Made by a program: the position numbers and the translations under genes | Assembly: GCA_018883185.1 (NCBI GenBank) | Contig: VEQP01000006.1 | Location: 42,103-106,102, forward strand | Length of the DNA: 64,000 nucleotides | From: Nevskiaceae bacterium | GTDB taxonomy: Bacteria; Pseudomonadota; Gammaproteobacteria; Steroidobacterales; Steroidobacteraceae | Direction: 5' to 3' | Shown here: in pieces, positions 18,519 to 27,927 of the stretch | How the letters are laid out: every line of letters starts with the position of its first letter | Numbering within the stretch: position 1 is the stretch's first letter | Notes under the pieces: generated by a model | Database searches by the model: none | Told to the model about the DNA's origin: nothing | What the model saw: the letters and a program-made list of their open reading frames with translations, nothing else

Positions 18519-19666
18519 GTGCAGGCCTGCTCGAGAGCCGAGAGCAGGCCATCGATCTGCTCGGGTGTGTGTGCCGCGGAGAGCGTGATACGCAGCCGCG
18601 CAGTGCCTGCGGGCACGGTCGGGGGTCGGATTGCAGTGACGCGGTAGCCGACTTCGCGCAGTTGCGCACTCGCGGCGAGCGCTTTGACCTCAGAGCCGAG
18701 GATCAAGGGCTGGATCGGTGTTGCCGACTCGAGTACTTGCAAGCCGCGTTGGCGTGCACCAGCGCGAAAGTGTTCGATGAGTGAGTGCAGATGCTGCCGG
18801 CGCCAAGGCTCGCTCTGCACGATATCGAGTGCGCGACGCGTGGCGGCCGCCACGGCGGGAGGCAGCGCGGTGGTGTAGATGTACGTGCGGGCGCGCTGCA
18901 GAAGCAATTCGATCACCGCGGCATCGCCCGCCACGAACGCGCCGAAAGTACCGAGCGCTTTGCCGAAGGTACCGATGAGCAGGGGCACTTCACGCACACT
19001 GAGTGCGAAGTGCTCGCAACTGCCGCGACCCGTGGCGCCGATCACGCCGATGCCGTGTGCATCGTCGACCACGAGCCACGCGGCATGGGCTGCAGCCGCG
19101 GCCGCCAACGCAGGCAGTGGCGCCACATCGCCATCCATACTGAATACGCCGTCGGTGATGACGAACGCGCCAGCGCCGTCTGCTGCGGCAGTCGGCGCGT
19201 GGGCCCCGAGCAGGGCGCGCGCCGCGTCGGCATCGGCATGTGCGTAGCGAAGGTTCTGTGGTGAGCGCACGAGGCGAGCCGCATCGATGAGCGACGCATG
19301 ATTAAGCTCATCCGCGAGCAACAGATCGCGTCGGTCAGCCAACGCACCGAGCACTCCAAGGTTGGCCATGTAGCCGGTCGAAAACACCAGCGCGCGCTCA
19401 CGCCCCAGGAACGCCGCGATGTCCTGCTCTAGCGACTCGTGTTCGCTGCCGTGGCCGCTGATTAAATGCGACGCACCGGCTCCCGTACCGTGGAGTCGGG
19501 CCGCATCGGCCATCGCATCCGCGAGGCGTGGATCCTGCGCGAGACCCAGATAATCGTTACTGCAAAAGTTGATGCGCCCGTCGCCTGCGATCTCGCGTCG
19601 CCGGCGAAGGTGGCGCGCATCAATGTCGCGCAACGCCGCGGCAACCGCCTCAGGCGTGCAGCGCAC
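18515..19666 (-). CDS. bioF: 8-amino-7-oxononanoate synthase
   Basis: This 383-residue PLP enzyme of the alpha-oxoamine synthase family condenses pimeloyl-ACP/CoA with alanine. The Schiff-base lysine is in [14 protein letters not shown] near residue 237, the aspartate motif in [12 protein letters not shown] near 200, and [10 protein letters not shown] lies near the N-terminus. It overlaps the end of bioB by 17 bases and the start of bioH by four. Confidence 0.95.
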   Translation of the reverse strand: MRCTPEAVAAALRDIDARHLRRRREIAGDGRINFCSNDYLGLAQDPRLADAMADAARLHGTGAGASHLISGHGSEHESLEQDIAAFLGRERALVFSTGYMANLGVLGALADRRDLLLADELNHASLIDAARLVRSPQNLRYAHADADAARALLGAHAPTAAADGAGAFVITDGVFSMDGDVAPLPALAAAAAAHAAWLVVDDAHGIGVIGATGRGSCEHFALSVREVPLLIGTFGKALGTFGAFVAGDAAVIELLLQRARTYIYTTALPPAVAAATRRALDIVQSEPWRRQHLHSLIEHFRAGARQRGLQVLESATPIQPLILGSEVKALAASAQLREVGYRVTAIRPPTVPAGTARLRITLSAAHTPEQIDGLLSALEQACT

Positions 19667-20645
19667 CGGTAGCTCCGGTCGCGGCGTGCATGCCGAGCCG
19701 CGTCAGCAGCAGACGGTCGTGCTCGACATCCGGGTTTCCGGTGGTGAGAAGCTTCTCGCCGTAGAAGATGGAGTTCGCACCGGCAAAGAAGGCCAAGGCC
19801 TGCAACTCGTCGGACATGCGCTCGCGGCCCGCAGAGAGTCGAACGGCCGAGCACGGCATCAGAATGCGAGCCACGGCGATGGTGCGCACGAAATCGAAGG
19901 GATCGATCGGTGCTTGATCGGCGAGCGGTGTACCCGGTACCGCGACAAGCTGGTTGATCGGCACGCTCTCCGGATGCTGCGGAAGGTTGGCGAGAACCTG
20001 CAGCATGCGGGCGCGGTCACGAACGGTTTCGCCCATGCCGACGATGCCGCCGCAGCATACGCTCATGCCCGCCTCGCGCACCGCCTCGAGCGTGTCGAGA
20101 CGATCCTGGAAATCGCGGGTGGTGATGATCTTTTCGTAGTACTCGGGCGAGGTATCGATGTTGTGGTTGTAGTAGTCGAGGCCCGCTTCGCGCAGTTCCT
20201 GCGCCTGCTCGCGCGTCAGCATGCCGAGGGTGGCGCAGCTTTCCATGCCGAGCGCCCGTACCTCGCGGATCATCGCCGTCATCACTTCCATATCGCGTTT
20301 CTTTGGCGAGCGCCATGCAGCGCCCATGCAAAAGCGCGTGGCACCGGCTTCACGCGCCGCCTTGGCGCGCTCGGCTACGTCGGCGACCGCCAGTAGCGCC
20401 TCGCGATCTAGGCCGGTGTCGTAGCGGATGCTTTGCGGACAGTAGGCACAGTCCTCGGGGCAGGCACCAGTCTTTACCGACAGCAACGTGCTCATCTGTA
20501 CGGCGTTCGGCTGCTGATGCTGACGGTGCAGTTGCTGTGCCTGGAACAGCAAGTCTTGAAAAGGCAGCGCGAACAAGGCCTCGACCTCTTCGACGCTCCA
20601 GTCGTGGCGCAGCTCGTTCGCGGGGGTGCTCGAGGGTGTAGCCAT
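19650..20645 (-). CDS. bioB: Biotin synthase
   Basis: This 331-residue radical SAM enzyme inserts sulfur into dethiobiotin. The CxxxCxxC cluster motif [11 protein letters not shown] is near residue 59, with LLSVKTGA before it; [13 protein letters not shown] and the [10 protein letters not shown] block carry further cluster and substrate residues. ATG 20645 is used; the frame can be extended to 20771 but that would cross the operator and divergent comF start. It is the first gene of bioBFHCD. Confidence 0.96.
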   Translation of the reverse strand: MATPSSTPANELRHDWSVEEVEALFALPFQDLLFQAQQLHRQHQQPNAVQMSTLLSVKTGACPEDCAYCPQSIRYDTGLDREALLAVADVAERAKAAREAGATRFCMGAAWRSPKKRDMEVMTAMIREVRALGMESCATLGMLTREQAQELREAGLDYYNHNIDTSPEYYEKIITTRDFQDRLDTLEAVREAGMSVCCGGIVGMGETVRDRARMLQVLANLPQHPESVPINQLVAVPGTPLADQAPIDPFDFVRTIAVARILMPCSAVRLSAGRERMSDELQALAFFAGANSIFYGEKLLTTGNPDVEHDRLLLTRLGMHAATGATGALHA

Positions 20646-20726
20646 GGTGTTTTCCGCCGTTTGCGCTGGTTTTGGTCCGTGCCTGTCGACGCGGTTGCCC
20701 GGCAGCCTTCCAAGCCGCCGCGCGGC

Positions 20727-21485
20727 ATGGTCGGCAACGAACCGGAGATTGTCAACTTGCAACAACCCCAACGGTCGACAATCGCCTTGGACGCGGCAGC
20801 GTGGCTACGCAACCGCCCGTTGCCGTGGCGCCGGCGGTGGACCTTCGTCTGTGTCGGGGCGCGTTGCATTTATTGCGGTGGTCGGGGTGATCTTGGTGCG
20901 ATCGATCTGTGCGAGGCCTGTCTGATGACGCTGCCATGGCTTACCCCTGCTGAGGCAGGCGCTGTCTGCAGCGGCGACCGTGGCGAGGTGCGAGCCGTGT
21001 TCGCCTACCAAGCGCCGATCAACGCGGACCTGCGTGCCCTGAAATTCCGCGGCGACCTGCGGCCTGCGCGGGTGCTTGGCGCACTATGTGCGGCGGGTAT
21101 TGCGCTCAGTGGTATCGAGCCTCAATGCATCGTGCCCGTACCACTGCATGCGCTGCGATTGCGTGAGCGTGGCTTCAATCAGACGAGTCGATTGGCGCGC
21201 GAGCTTGCCGCTTGGCTAGGTGTACCGGTGCAGGAGCAGTGGCTGACGCGCTGTCGCTCTACGGCGGCGCAAACTTCATTGTCTGCAGCGGAACGGCGGC
21301 GCAACGTGCAGGGTGCGTTCGCGTTGGCGCGACCCGCTTCGTGTCGGCGCATCCTGCTACTCGATGACGTGCTGACCACCGGCGCCACGCTGCAGGCAGC
21401 GAGTGCCGCGTTCGGCGACACGGCGGATCTTCACCGCTGGACGGTGTCTAGGGCGATGCCGATGAAGATCGTGACACCGACGTAA
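20727..21485 (+). CDS. comF: ComF family phosphoribosyltransferase-like protein
   Basis: A 252-residue ComF protein with an N-terminal zinc-ribbon pair (CIYCGG, CEAC, about residues 49-69) and a type I phosphoribosyltransferase domain with the PRPP motif [14 protein letters not shown] near 210. [17 protein letters not shown] is the usual ComF core. In transformable bacteria ComF helps DNA uptake or recombination after entry. The start is uncertain: ATG 20727 gives a long lead that contains the biotin operator, whereas TTG 20787 gives the usual 25-30 residues before the zinc ribbon. Neither has a clear ribosome binding site. The 3' end overlaps ubiA by 55 bases, tail to tail. Confidence 0.87.
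   Translation: MVGNEPEIVNLQQPQRSTIALDAAAWLRNRPLPWRRRWTFVCVGARCIYCGGRGDLGAIDLCEACLMTLPWLTPAEAGAVCSGDRGEVRAVFAYQAPINADLRALKFRGDLRPARVLGALCAAGIALSGIEPQCIVPVPLHALRLRERGFNQTSRLARELAAWLGVPVQEQWLTRCRSTAAQTSLSAAERRRNVQGAFALARPASCRRILLLDDVLTTGATLQAASAAFGDTADLHRWTVSRAMPMKIVTPT
20749..20781. promoter_or_regulatory. BirA-type biotin operator candidate
   Basis: TTGTCAACT (20749-20757), 15 bases, then GGTCGACAA (20773-20781). The two arms form an imperfect inverted repeat with the spacing of the BirA box TTGTAAACC-N15-GGTTTACAA. It lies about 104-136 bases upstream of the bioB start on the divergent side. Holo-BirA binding here would shut off the bio operon when biotin is plentiful. The site overlaps the first codons of comF if that gene starts at ATG 20727. 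Confidence 0.65.
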
Positions 21486-22297
21486 TTGTTGTCGAGAAAA
21501 GCCTTGAAGCAAGCGGCGGGTTCGCGTCGACGACTGCCCCATAACTGCTTTGCAAACAAGACCGCCGCGGCGATGAGTCCACAAAAATAAAACACGCCGA
21601 GATTCAAGCCTATGCCTACCGCCGCGAGCAGCCCGAGCATGCTGCACTGACACAGCGCGATGATGGCAAGGTCCGCCCTGCCAAACAGGATGGCGCTCGA
21701 CTTCAAGCCGAGTTTCAGATCGTCCGGGCGATCGACCATGGCATAGAAGGTGTCGTAGATCACGGCCCAGACCACCGCCGCGACGAACAGCAGCCAACCC
21801 TCGAACGGGATCGTGCCCTGTGTCGCCATGTAAGCCATCGGCACGCCCCAGCCAAAAGCGATGCCGAGATAGGCCTGCGGGGCCGGAAAGAAGCGCTTAA
21901 ACAGCGGGTACGTCAGCATCAGCACGATGGCGATCACCGAGAGTGCGATCGTGCGTGCGTCGAGTTGCCATACCAGCGCGAAGGCGAGCAGCGACAGCAG
22001 TACGAACAGCGTCACGGCCTCGTGAGGGGAGATGCGCCGTGCGGCGAGCGGCCGCGCATGGGTGCGACTGACGTGCGGATCGAAATCACGATCGGCCAAA
22101 TCATTGACAATGCAGCCGGCCGAGCGGGTGAGTATGGTGCCGAGCACGAAAATAACCAGCAGCTTCGGTTCAGGGAGTCCGCCACTCGCCAGCCACAGTG
22201 CCCACAGCACAGGCCATAGCAACAGCAGGATTCCGATCGGCCGATCGAGGCGCGTCAGCAGCACATACTCGCGCAGCCGCCGCCGTAGCGCGGTCAT
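21431..22297 (-). CDS. ubiA: 4-hydroxybenzoate octaprenyltransferase
   Basis: This 288-residue integral membrane prenyltransferase attaches the polyprenyl tail to 4-hydroxybenzoate in ubiquinone synthesis. The two Mg-binding motifs are NDLADRDFDPHVSRT (near residue 66) and YDTFYAMVDRPDDLKLG (near 186). The ATG overlaps the ubiC stop, so the chorismate lyase and its next enzyme are coupled. The tail overlaps comF, which converges on it. Confidence 0.95.
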   Translation of the reverse strand: MTALRRRLREYVLLTRLDRPIGILLLLWPVLWALWLASGGLPEPKLLVIFVLGTILTRSAGCIVNDLADRDFDPHVSRTHARPLAARRISPHEAVTLFVLLSLLAFALVWQLDARTIALSVIAIVLMLTYPLFKRFFPAPQAYLGIAFGWGVPMAYMATQGTIPFEGWLLFVAAVVWAVIYDTFYAMVDRPDDLKLGLKSSAILFGRADLAIIALCQCSMLGLLAAVGIGLNLGVFYFCGLIAAAVLFAKQLWGSRRREPAACFKAFLDNNYVGVTIFIGIALDTVQR

Positions 22298-22848
22298 GGC
22301 GGCGTACGACCCATCTGCGGCAGGAACACTTCATACAGGTCGAACGGTGCGCCGCCGGCGGCGAACGCCGAGTGCCGCACCCACAGCGCTTGTGGTGGCA
22401 GTGCTGCCATCTGAAGTGCGCGCGCGACGACTCCCGCATCGGCGGTCAGCAAAGCGTAGCGAAACGGCGCACGACTGATGTCCGTGCGCGTGGCGAGTGC
22501 TTCGCCGAGCGTCTGCTGACCGACTCGCGACAACCAGTCCTGCGACTCGAGAGTGCTGCGCGGAATGCGGGTCTGCGCAAACAGCCAGGGTACTCCCGCG
22601 GCACTCATCGCGATTTCGCGGATATGTTCATCGCCTACGGCGGCCTCGTGCAGCACTTGCATCGAGAAGCCGGCGCCTGCGGCCTCGCGAATGCGCTGCG
22701 TCAGCAGGCCCGGCGTCAGCAGCCATGAGCGGCGCGCTGCGTCGCCCTCGTAGCAATTGAGCGCCCGCGCATCGAGCCACATTGCGGATTCGGGCACGGC
22801 CGTGACCGGTGCGGCGAGTGCGTCAACCGATGCGACCATATCTGTCAT
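22294..22848 (-). CDS. ubiC: Chorismate lyase
   Basis: A chorismate-pyruvate lyase of about 184 residues that makes 4-hydroxybenzoate, the aromatic head of ubiquinone. Features match UbiC: an N-terminal WLLTPGLLTQRIR segment, the central WLFAQTRIPRSTL and the C-terminal APFDLYEVFLPQM. ATG 22848 lies 26 bases inside the end of recG; ATG 22839 is equally possible. The order recG-ubiC-ubiA on one strand supports the call. Confidence 0.92.
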   Translation of the reverse strand: MTDMVASVDALAAPVTAVPESAMWLDARALNCYEGDAARRSWLLTPGLLTQRIREAAGAGFSMQVLHEAAVGDEHIREIAMSAAGVPWLFAQTRIPRSTLESQDWLSRVGQQTLGEALATRTDISRAPFRYALLTADAGVVARALQMAALPPQALWVRHSAFAAGGAPFDLYEVFLPQMGRTPP

Positions 22849-24904
22849 CCGTTCCGATCCAGCGCGAAGTGAGGGGCGCGATTCTATCCGGATATTCACG
22901 CAGCAGGACTTCCGCGGCATGCTGCACTTCCGGCAGCAGGTCGGCGTCACGGGCAAGATCCGCGACGCGCATCTGTGCAAGTCCGGTCTGACGCGTACCG
23001 AGTAATTCGCCGGGTCCGCGCAGCTCGAGATCGCGCTGGGCGATCACGAAACCGTCGTTGGATTCGCGGATCGCGTTCAGACGTGCGCGCGAGAGCATGC
23101 CGAGCGGGGCGCGGTAGAGCAGCACGCAGCTGCTTTCGTGGGCACCGCGACCCACCCGACCGCGCAGCTGGTGCAATTGCGCGAGACCCATGCGCTCGGC
23201 GTTTTCGATGACCATCAATGTGGCATTCGGCACATCGACGCCGACCTCGATCACCGTGGTCGCCACGAGCAACTGTATTTGGCCCGCCTTGAACTCGAGC
23301 ATGGCGCGATCCTTTTGCGCGGGTGGCATGCGTCCGTGCACCAGCCCGACGCGCAAATGCGGCAACGCCTCGGCGAGTGCGGCTGCAGTTTCCTCCGCCG
23401 CTTGGTGGCGCAGTTCCTCGGACTCTTCGATCAATGGACAGACCCAGTAGGCCTGGCGCCCCGCGCGACAGGCGACGTCGATTCGTGCCACGACTTCGTC
23501 GCGGCGGGTCTCCGGTGCCACCACCGTCTTCACCGGCGTGCGGCCGGGCGGCAATTCGTCGATCACCGATACGTCGAGATCGGCGTATGCGGTCATCGCC
23601 AGCGTCCGCGGGATCGGTGTCGCGGTCATGATGAGCTGGTGCGGATGGCGGCCCTCGCGTTGGCCTTTTTCGGCGAGTCGCATGCGTTGCTGCACACCGA
23701 ACCGGTGCTGCTCATCGACGATGACGAGCGCGAGGTCGGCAAACTGCATGCCTTCCTGAAACAGCGCGTGGGTGCCGACGACGAGTCGCGCCGTGCCCTG
23801 GGCCACGAGTTCCAGTGCGCTGCGTCGCGTGCGCGCCGGTTGCGAGCCACTGACGAGGATCACCTCGATGCCAAGCGGCCCAAACCACGCCGAAAGATTT
23901 CTTTGATGTTGCTCGGCGAGCAGCTCTGTCGGCGCCATCAACGCCGCTTGGTGTCCGCTGCCTATCGCCCGCGCCGCTGCCGCCGCGGCGACCGCCGTCT
24001 TGCCGCAGCCCACATCGCCCTGTACGAGGCGGACCATGGGTCGATCGCGACCGAGATCCTGCGCGATGTCTGCCAGCGCGCGGCGCTGCGCACCGGTCAA
24101 TGCGTAGGGGAGACCTTCGATGAAGCGGCTTTCGAGTCCCGTGGCGTCCTGTAACGGCCAAGCGGGATCTGCCGTGGCGGTTTCGCGCAGCCGCCGCATC
24201 ACCACCTGGTGCGTGAGCAGCTCTTCGAAGGCGAGGCGTCGCTGCGCCGGGTGACGACCTGCGTCGAGCTCTTCGAGTTCCACATCGACGGGCGGTCGAT
24301 GCAGTTGACGCAGCGCATCGCGCAATTCGGGCAACTGGAGCGGGGCAAGCAACGGTGCCGGCAGCCAGTCTCGCACCCCAGCGGTTTCCACTTCGCGCAA
24401 GGCTTGGCCAATCAGCGCGCGCAAGCGGCCTTGGCTCACGCCCTCAGTGGCCGGATACACGGGCGTGAGCGACTCCTCGAGGGCCGCATCCTTGTCGAAG
24501 ATACGCCGATACTCCGGGTGCACCATCTCGAGACCCAAGGGGCCGCGGCGCACTTCGCCAAAACAGCGAATACGATGTCCGCGCGCGAGGCCTTGCTGCT
24601 GCGCTGTCGAGAAGTGAAAAAACCGCAGCGTAAGAAACCCCGAACCATCAGCGATCCGGCACAGCATCTGGCGCCGTCGCCGAAACACGACTTCGGTCAG
24701 TTGCACTTCGCCTTCGACTACCGCCCGTCCGCCGGCGAGCAATGCACCGATTGGTTGGATGCGGGTACGGTCTTCGTAGCGGGTGGGCAGGATGAACAGC
24801 AGATCCTGCACCTGCTCGACGCCGAGCACAGCGAGCCGCGCCGCCAGCGCGTCGCCGACGCCGCGCAGCGCGGTCACCGGTCGTTGTTCGCGCGGCTCAC
24901 TCAT
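22823..24904 (-). CDS. recG: ATP-dependent DNA helicase RecG
   Basis: This 693-residue helicase remodels stalled replication forks and Holliday junctions. It has an N-terminal wedge/OB domain (GEVQLTEVVFRRRRQML near 66), a helicase core with VQGDVGCGKTA (Walker A, near 300), VIVDEQHRFGV (DEQH box) and TATPIPRTLAM, and the RecG-type QLHQLRGRVGRG motif. Length is normal for the family. It lies between ridA and ubiC, with about 20 bases or an overlap at each junction. Confidence 0.96.
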   Translation of the reverse strand: MSEPREQRPVTALRGVGDALAARLAVLGVEQVQDLLFILPTRYEDRTRIQPIGALLAGGRAVVEGEVQLTEVVFRRRRQMLCRIADGSGFLTLRFFHFSTAQQQGLARGHRIRCFGEVRRGPLGLEMVHPEYRRIFDKDAALEESLTPVYPATEGVSQGRLRALIGQALREVETAGVRDWLPAPLLAPLQLPELRDALRQLHRPPVDVELEELDAGRHPAQRRLAFEELLTHQVVMRRLRETATADPAWPLQDATGLESRFIEGLPYALTGAQRRALADIAQDLGRDRPMVRLVQGDVGCGKTAVAAAAAARAIGSGHQAALMAPTELLAEQHQRNLSAWFGPLGIEVILVSGSQPARTRRSALELVAQGTARLVVGTHALFQEGMQFADLALVIVDEQHRFGVQQRMRLAEKGQREGRHPHQLIMTATPIPRTLAMTAYADLDVSVIDELPPGRTPVKTVVAPETRRDEVVARIDVACRAGRQAYWVCPLIEESEELRHQAAEETAAALAEALPHLRVGLVHGRMPPAQKDRAMLEFKAGQIQLLVATTVIEVGVDVPNATLMVIENAERMGLAQLHQLRGRVGRGAHESSCVLLYRAPLGMLSRARLNAIRESNDGFVIAQRDLELRGPGELLGTRQTGLAQMRVADLARDADLLPEVQHAAEVLLREYPDRIAPLTSRWIGTDDRYGRIG

Positions 24905-24923
24905 CCGGCGCGGCAGCCGTGGC

Positions 24924-25307
24924 TCAGTCGAGATACAGGATGCAGTCTATTTCCACCCGCGCGCCCTTTGGCAATTGCGCGACGCCAACGGCGGCACGTG
25001 CCGGCCATGGCTGCGGGAAGTACTGCGCCATGATTTCGTTGACCTTGGCGAAGTTCCCAAGGTCGATGAGGTACACGGTGACGCGAACGGCGTGTTGCAA
25101 GGAACCGCCCGCTGCCTTGGCGATGGCGGAGAGATTGTCGAACACACGACGGATCTCAACCTCGATCTCGCCGCTGACCATCGTGCCGGTAGCCGGATCG
25201 AGCGGAATCTGTCCCGAGATGTACACCGTCGGGCCGACGCGGACCGCCTGCGAGTAGGTACCGATGGCTTGTGGGGCGTCCGGAGTGCTGATGATCTGGC
25301 GCGTCAT
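24924..25307 (-). CDS. ridA: RidA family enamine/imine deaminase
   Basis: This 127-residue protein of the YjgF/YER057c/UK114 family hydrolyses reactive enamine intermediates such as 2-aminoacrylate made by PLP enzymes. The conserved stretches SGQIPLDPATG and ARAAVGVAQLPKGARVEID are present, including the arginine that binds the substrate carboxylate. It follows spoT by about 30 bases and precedes recG by 19, a common arrangement in gammaproteobacteria. Confidence 0.94.
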   Translation of the reverse strand: MTRQIISTPDAPQAIGTYSQAVRVGPTVYISGQIPLDPATGTMVSGEIEVEIRRVFDNLSAIAKAAGGSLQHAVRVTVYLIDLGNFAKVNEIMAQYFPQPWPARAAVGVAQLPKGARVEIDCILYLD

Positions 25308-25337
25308 GCAAAGTTCCTCTCGTTATTGATCGTCGCG

Positions 25338-27527
25338 TTATTTATCGTCGCGGCTGCGTACCGCGAGTGTACGCGAGAGCTTGAGGACATCGGGCATGCG
25401 GCGAATGACGCGCAGCACCTGCGCGAGGTGCTTGCGATCGCGCACTTTGACCTCGAACACGAGCGCCGAGGTTTGCGCGTCACGCTCCTCGAGTTCGACG
25501 TGATCGATGTTGGTCTCGGTACCCGCTATGGCCGCTGCCACTGCTGCGAGGACGCCCATGCGGTTAGCCACCTCGATGCGGATTTCGCTGCTGAACAGCC
25601 GCTCCGTGCCTTCGGCCCAGACCACCGACAGCCATTTCTCCGGGTGCTTGCGGTAATCATCGACGTTGGCGCATTCCTCGCGGTGCACGATGATGCCGCG
25701 ACCGCTGGAGAGGTGCGCGAGGATCGCATCGCCCGGCACCGGGAAGCAGCAGCGTGCGTAGCTGACCAGTAACCCCTCGGTGCCCGCAACCGCGAGCGGC
25801 GCGGGTGCTGCGCGGCTTTCGCCATCGCCGGAAGCCGGCGTCGCCGCGGGTCCCAGCCGTCGAGCGATCAGCGGCGCGAGTCGCTCGCCGAGGCCGACCT
25901 TTTCGAACAGCTCGTCGACATCCGCCATGCCGAGTTCGGCGACGGTGGCCGCAATGGTGGCATCGCCCACGTCCGTGAGCGACAGATTGAACTCTGCCAG
26001 TGATTGATTGATCAGTCGTTGACCGAGTTCGATGGCCTCCGATCTTCGCAGTCCCTTTAAATACTGACGGATGGCGGCGCGCGCTTTGGCGGAGACGACA
26101 AAGTTCACCCAGGCGGGGTTCGGAATGGCGCCTGGTGCCGTGACGATCTCGACAGTTTGGCCGTTCTTCAATTGCGTGCGCAGCGGCGCTAGGCGTCGAT
26201 CGACCTTGGCTGCGACGCAGCGGTTGCCGACGTCCGTGTGCACTGCGTAGGCAAAGTCGACCACGGTAGCCCCGCGCGGCAGACGCAGGATTTTTCCCTT
26301 CGGCGTGAACACGTAGACCTTATCGGGGAACAGGTCGACACGCACACTCTCGAGGAATTCCTCCGAGGTGCCGCTCTCCTGCATCGCGATCAAGTTGGCG
26401 AGCCACTCGCGTGCTTGCGCATTGCCGAATGTCGAGGAAAGGTCGCCGGATTTGTACTTCCAGTGCGCGGCGATACCCGACTCGGCGATGCGGTGCATGT
26501 CACGGGTACGGATCTGCGCTTCGATCGGCAGGCCGTTCGGACCGAACAGCGTCGTGTGCAGCGACTGGTAGCCGTTGACGCGTGGAATGGCGATGTAATC
26601 TTTGAAGCGGCCCGGCATCGGTCGGAACAGGCTGTGCACCACACCGAGCGCGCGATAGCAGTGATCGACCGAGTCGACGATTACGCGCAGCCCGTATACG
26701 TCGACGATTTCCGCCAGCGCCGAGCGTTTGCGCAGCATCTTGCGATAGATGCTGTAGAGATGTTTTTCACGAGCGTCGACTTCGGCTGGGATCTCTGCTT
26801 TGGCGAGCGCCGCCGAGATGCTCTCCGAGATACGCCCGAGGAACTCTTTTTGATTGCCACGGGCGCGCTTCAGCGCGCGTTCGATGACGCGATACCGCTG
26901 CGGATAGAGCGCACGGAAGCCAAGATCCTCGAGCTCGAGTTTCATGGCGTAGAGGCCTAGTCGCTCGGCGAGCGGGGCGTAGATGTCGAGCGTTTCGCGG
27001 GCGATGGCGCGGCGGCGCGTCAAAGACATGCCCTCGATGGTGCGCATGTTGTGCAGCCGATCAGCGAGCTTGACGAGGATGACGCGCAGATCACGCACCA
27101 TCGCGAGCAGCATTTTGCGGAAGGATTCGGCCTGCGCTTCCTCGCGGCTTTTGAACTGGATCTGGTCGAGTTTGGTGACCGCATCGACGATCTCCGCCAC
27201 GCTGTCGCCGAAGCGTGCGGCGATCTCGTCTTTGGCGATGGGCGTGTCTTCGATGACGTCGTGCAGGATCGCCGCGACGATGGTGTCGGTGTCGACGCGC
27301 AGGTTGGCGAGGATCTCCGCCGCGGCGACCGGGTGGGCGATGTAGGGTTCGCCGGTTTTGCGCTTCTGGCCGCGGTGGGCCTCTGCGCCAAACTCAGCGG
27401 CGAGACGAATGCGGTCGACTTGCTCGGCGGGCAGGTAGGCGCCTGCGGCGCTCAGCAGTTCCTTGAGACCCGGGGTCCTACGGGATCCGCCAGGCAGAAA
27501 GCCAAGCAGCGTCTGCGCATAGTCCAA
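25338..27527 (-). CDS. spoT: Bifunctional (p)ppGpp synthetase/hydrolase
   Basis: A SpoT/Rel protein of about 729 residues. In order it has an HD hydrolase domain (AHPVAAAEIL, ILHDVIEDTP), a RelA-type synthetase domain (VYGLRVIV, RFKDYIAIPRVNGYQSLHT), a TGS domain (VYVFTPKGKILRLPRGATV), a helical/zinc-finger region (CCFPVPGDAI) and a C-terminal ACT domain. Both catalytic halves look intact. No ATG exists near the conserved start. TTG 27527 is chosen because GGAG (27536-27533) lies five bases before it and the frame then begins just after rpoZ. A frame up to 27770 would read through rpoZ in another phase. The gene sets stringent-response levels beside rpoZ, whose product helps form the ppGpp site on RNA polymerase. 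Confidence 0.93.
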   Translation of the reverse strand: MDYAQTLLGFLPGGSRRTPGLKELLSAAGAYLPAEQVDRIRLAAEFGAEAHRGQKRKTGEPYIAHPVAAAEILANLRVDTDTIVAAILHDVIEDTPIAKDEIAARFGDSVAEIVDAVTKLDQIQFKSREEAQAESFRKMLLAMVRDLRVILVKLADRLHNMRTIEGMSLTRRRAIARETLDIYAPLAERLGLYAMKLELEDLGFRALYPQRYRVIERALKRARGNQKEFLGRISESISAALAKAEIPAEVDAREKHLYSIYRKMLRKRSALAEIVDVYGLRVIVDSVDHCYRALGVVHSLFRPMPGRFKDYIAIPRVNGYQSLHTTLFGPNGLPIEAQIRTRDMHRIAESGIAAHWKYKSGDLSSTFGNAQAREWLANLIAMQESGTSEEFLESVRVDLFPDKVYVFTPKGKILRLPRGATVVDFAYAVHTDVGNRCVAAKVDRRLAPLRTQLKNGQTVEIVTAPGAIPNPAWVNFVVSAKARAAIRQYLKGLRRSEAIELGQRLINQSLAEFNLSLTDVGDATIAATVAELGMADVDELFEKVGLGERLAPLIARRLGPAATPASGDGESRAAPAPLAVAGTEGLLVSYARCCFPVPGDAILAHLSSGRGIIVHREECANVDDYRKHPEKWLSVVWAEGTERLFSSEIRIEVANRMGVLAAVAAAIAGTETNIDHVELEERDAQTSALVFEVKVRDRKHLAQVLRVIRRMPDVLKLSRTLAVRSRDDK

Positions 27528-27555
27528 GCGAACTCCGCCCCGCAGGGTCTTCGGG

Positions 27556-27846
27556 TCAGTCTCCGAGGCCGAACTGCGGCGCCCGGAAGCCCGGATCCGG
27601 CTCCATGATGTCGGGCAGCAGGCTCGGCTCCGGTTCCGGCTCGGGCTCCGGCTCGAGCAGCATTTCCGGCGTGATGTTGCCGGCGGCGATCTCGCGCAGA
27701 GCGACGACCGTCGGCTTGTCGTTTTCCCAAGGAACAGTCGCTTCCGCGCCATTGGCGAGCCGACGGGCACGCTGCGACGCCAGGATCACGAGTTGGAAGA
27801 TGTTGTCGACGTTTTGGAGACAGTCTTCGACGGTGATGCGTGCCAT
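27556..27846 (-). CDS. rpoZ: RNA polymerase omega subunit
   Basis: This 96-residue omega subunit has the conserved start [20 protein letters not shown] and the core [22 protein letters not shown] cut by a short loop. It promotes RNA polymerase assembly and contributes to a ppGpp site. The C-terminal part carries an acidic [10 protein letters not shown] run near residue 65, longer than in E. coli and probably disordered. It lies between gmk and spoT as in many gammaproteobacteria. Confidence 0.95.
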   Translation of the reverse strand: MARITVEDCLQNVDNIFQLVILASQRARRLANGAEATVPWENDKPTVVALREIAAGNITPEMLLEPEPEPEPEPSLLPDIMEPDPGFRAPQFGLGD

Positions 27847-27927
27847 GAGCTGCGGCCTTTCGAACAGGGCCGAGCAGTATACGGCAGGCCCACCTTCGAG
27901 GCCAGCGACGAGGCGAACCGCCGTGGC

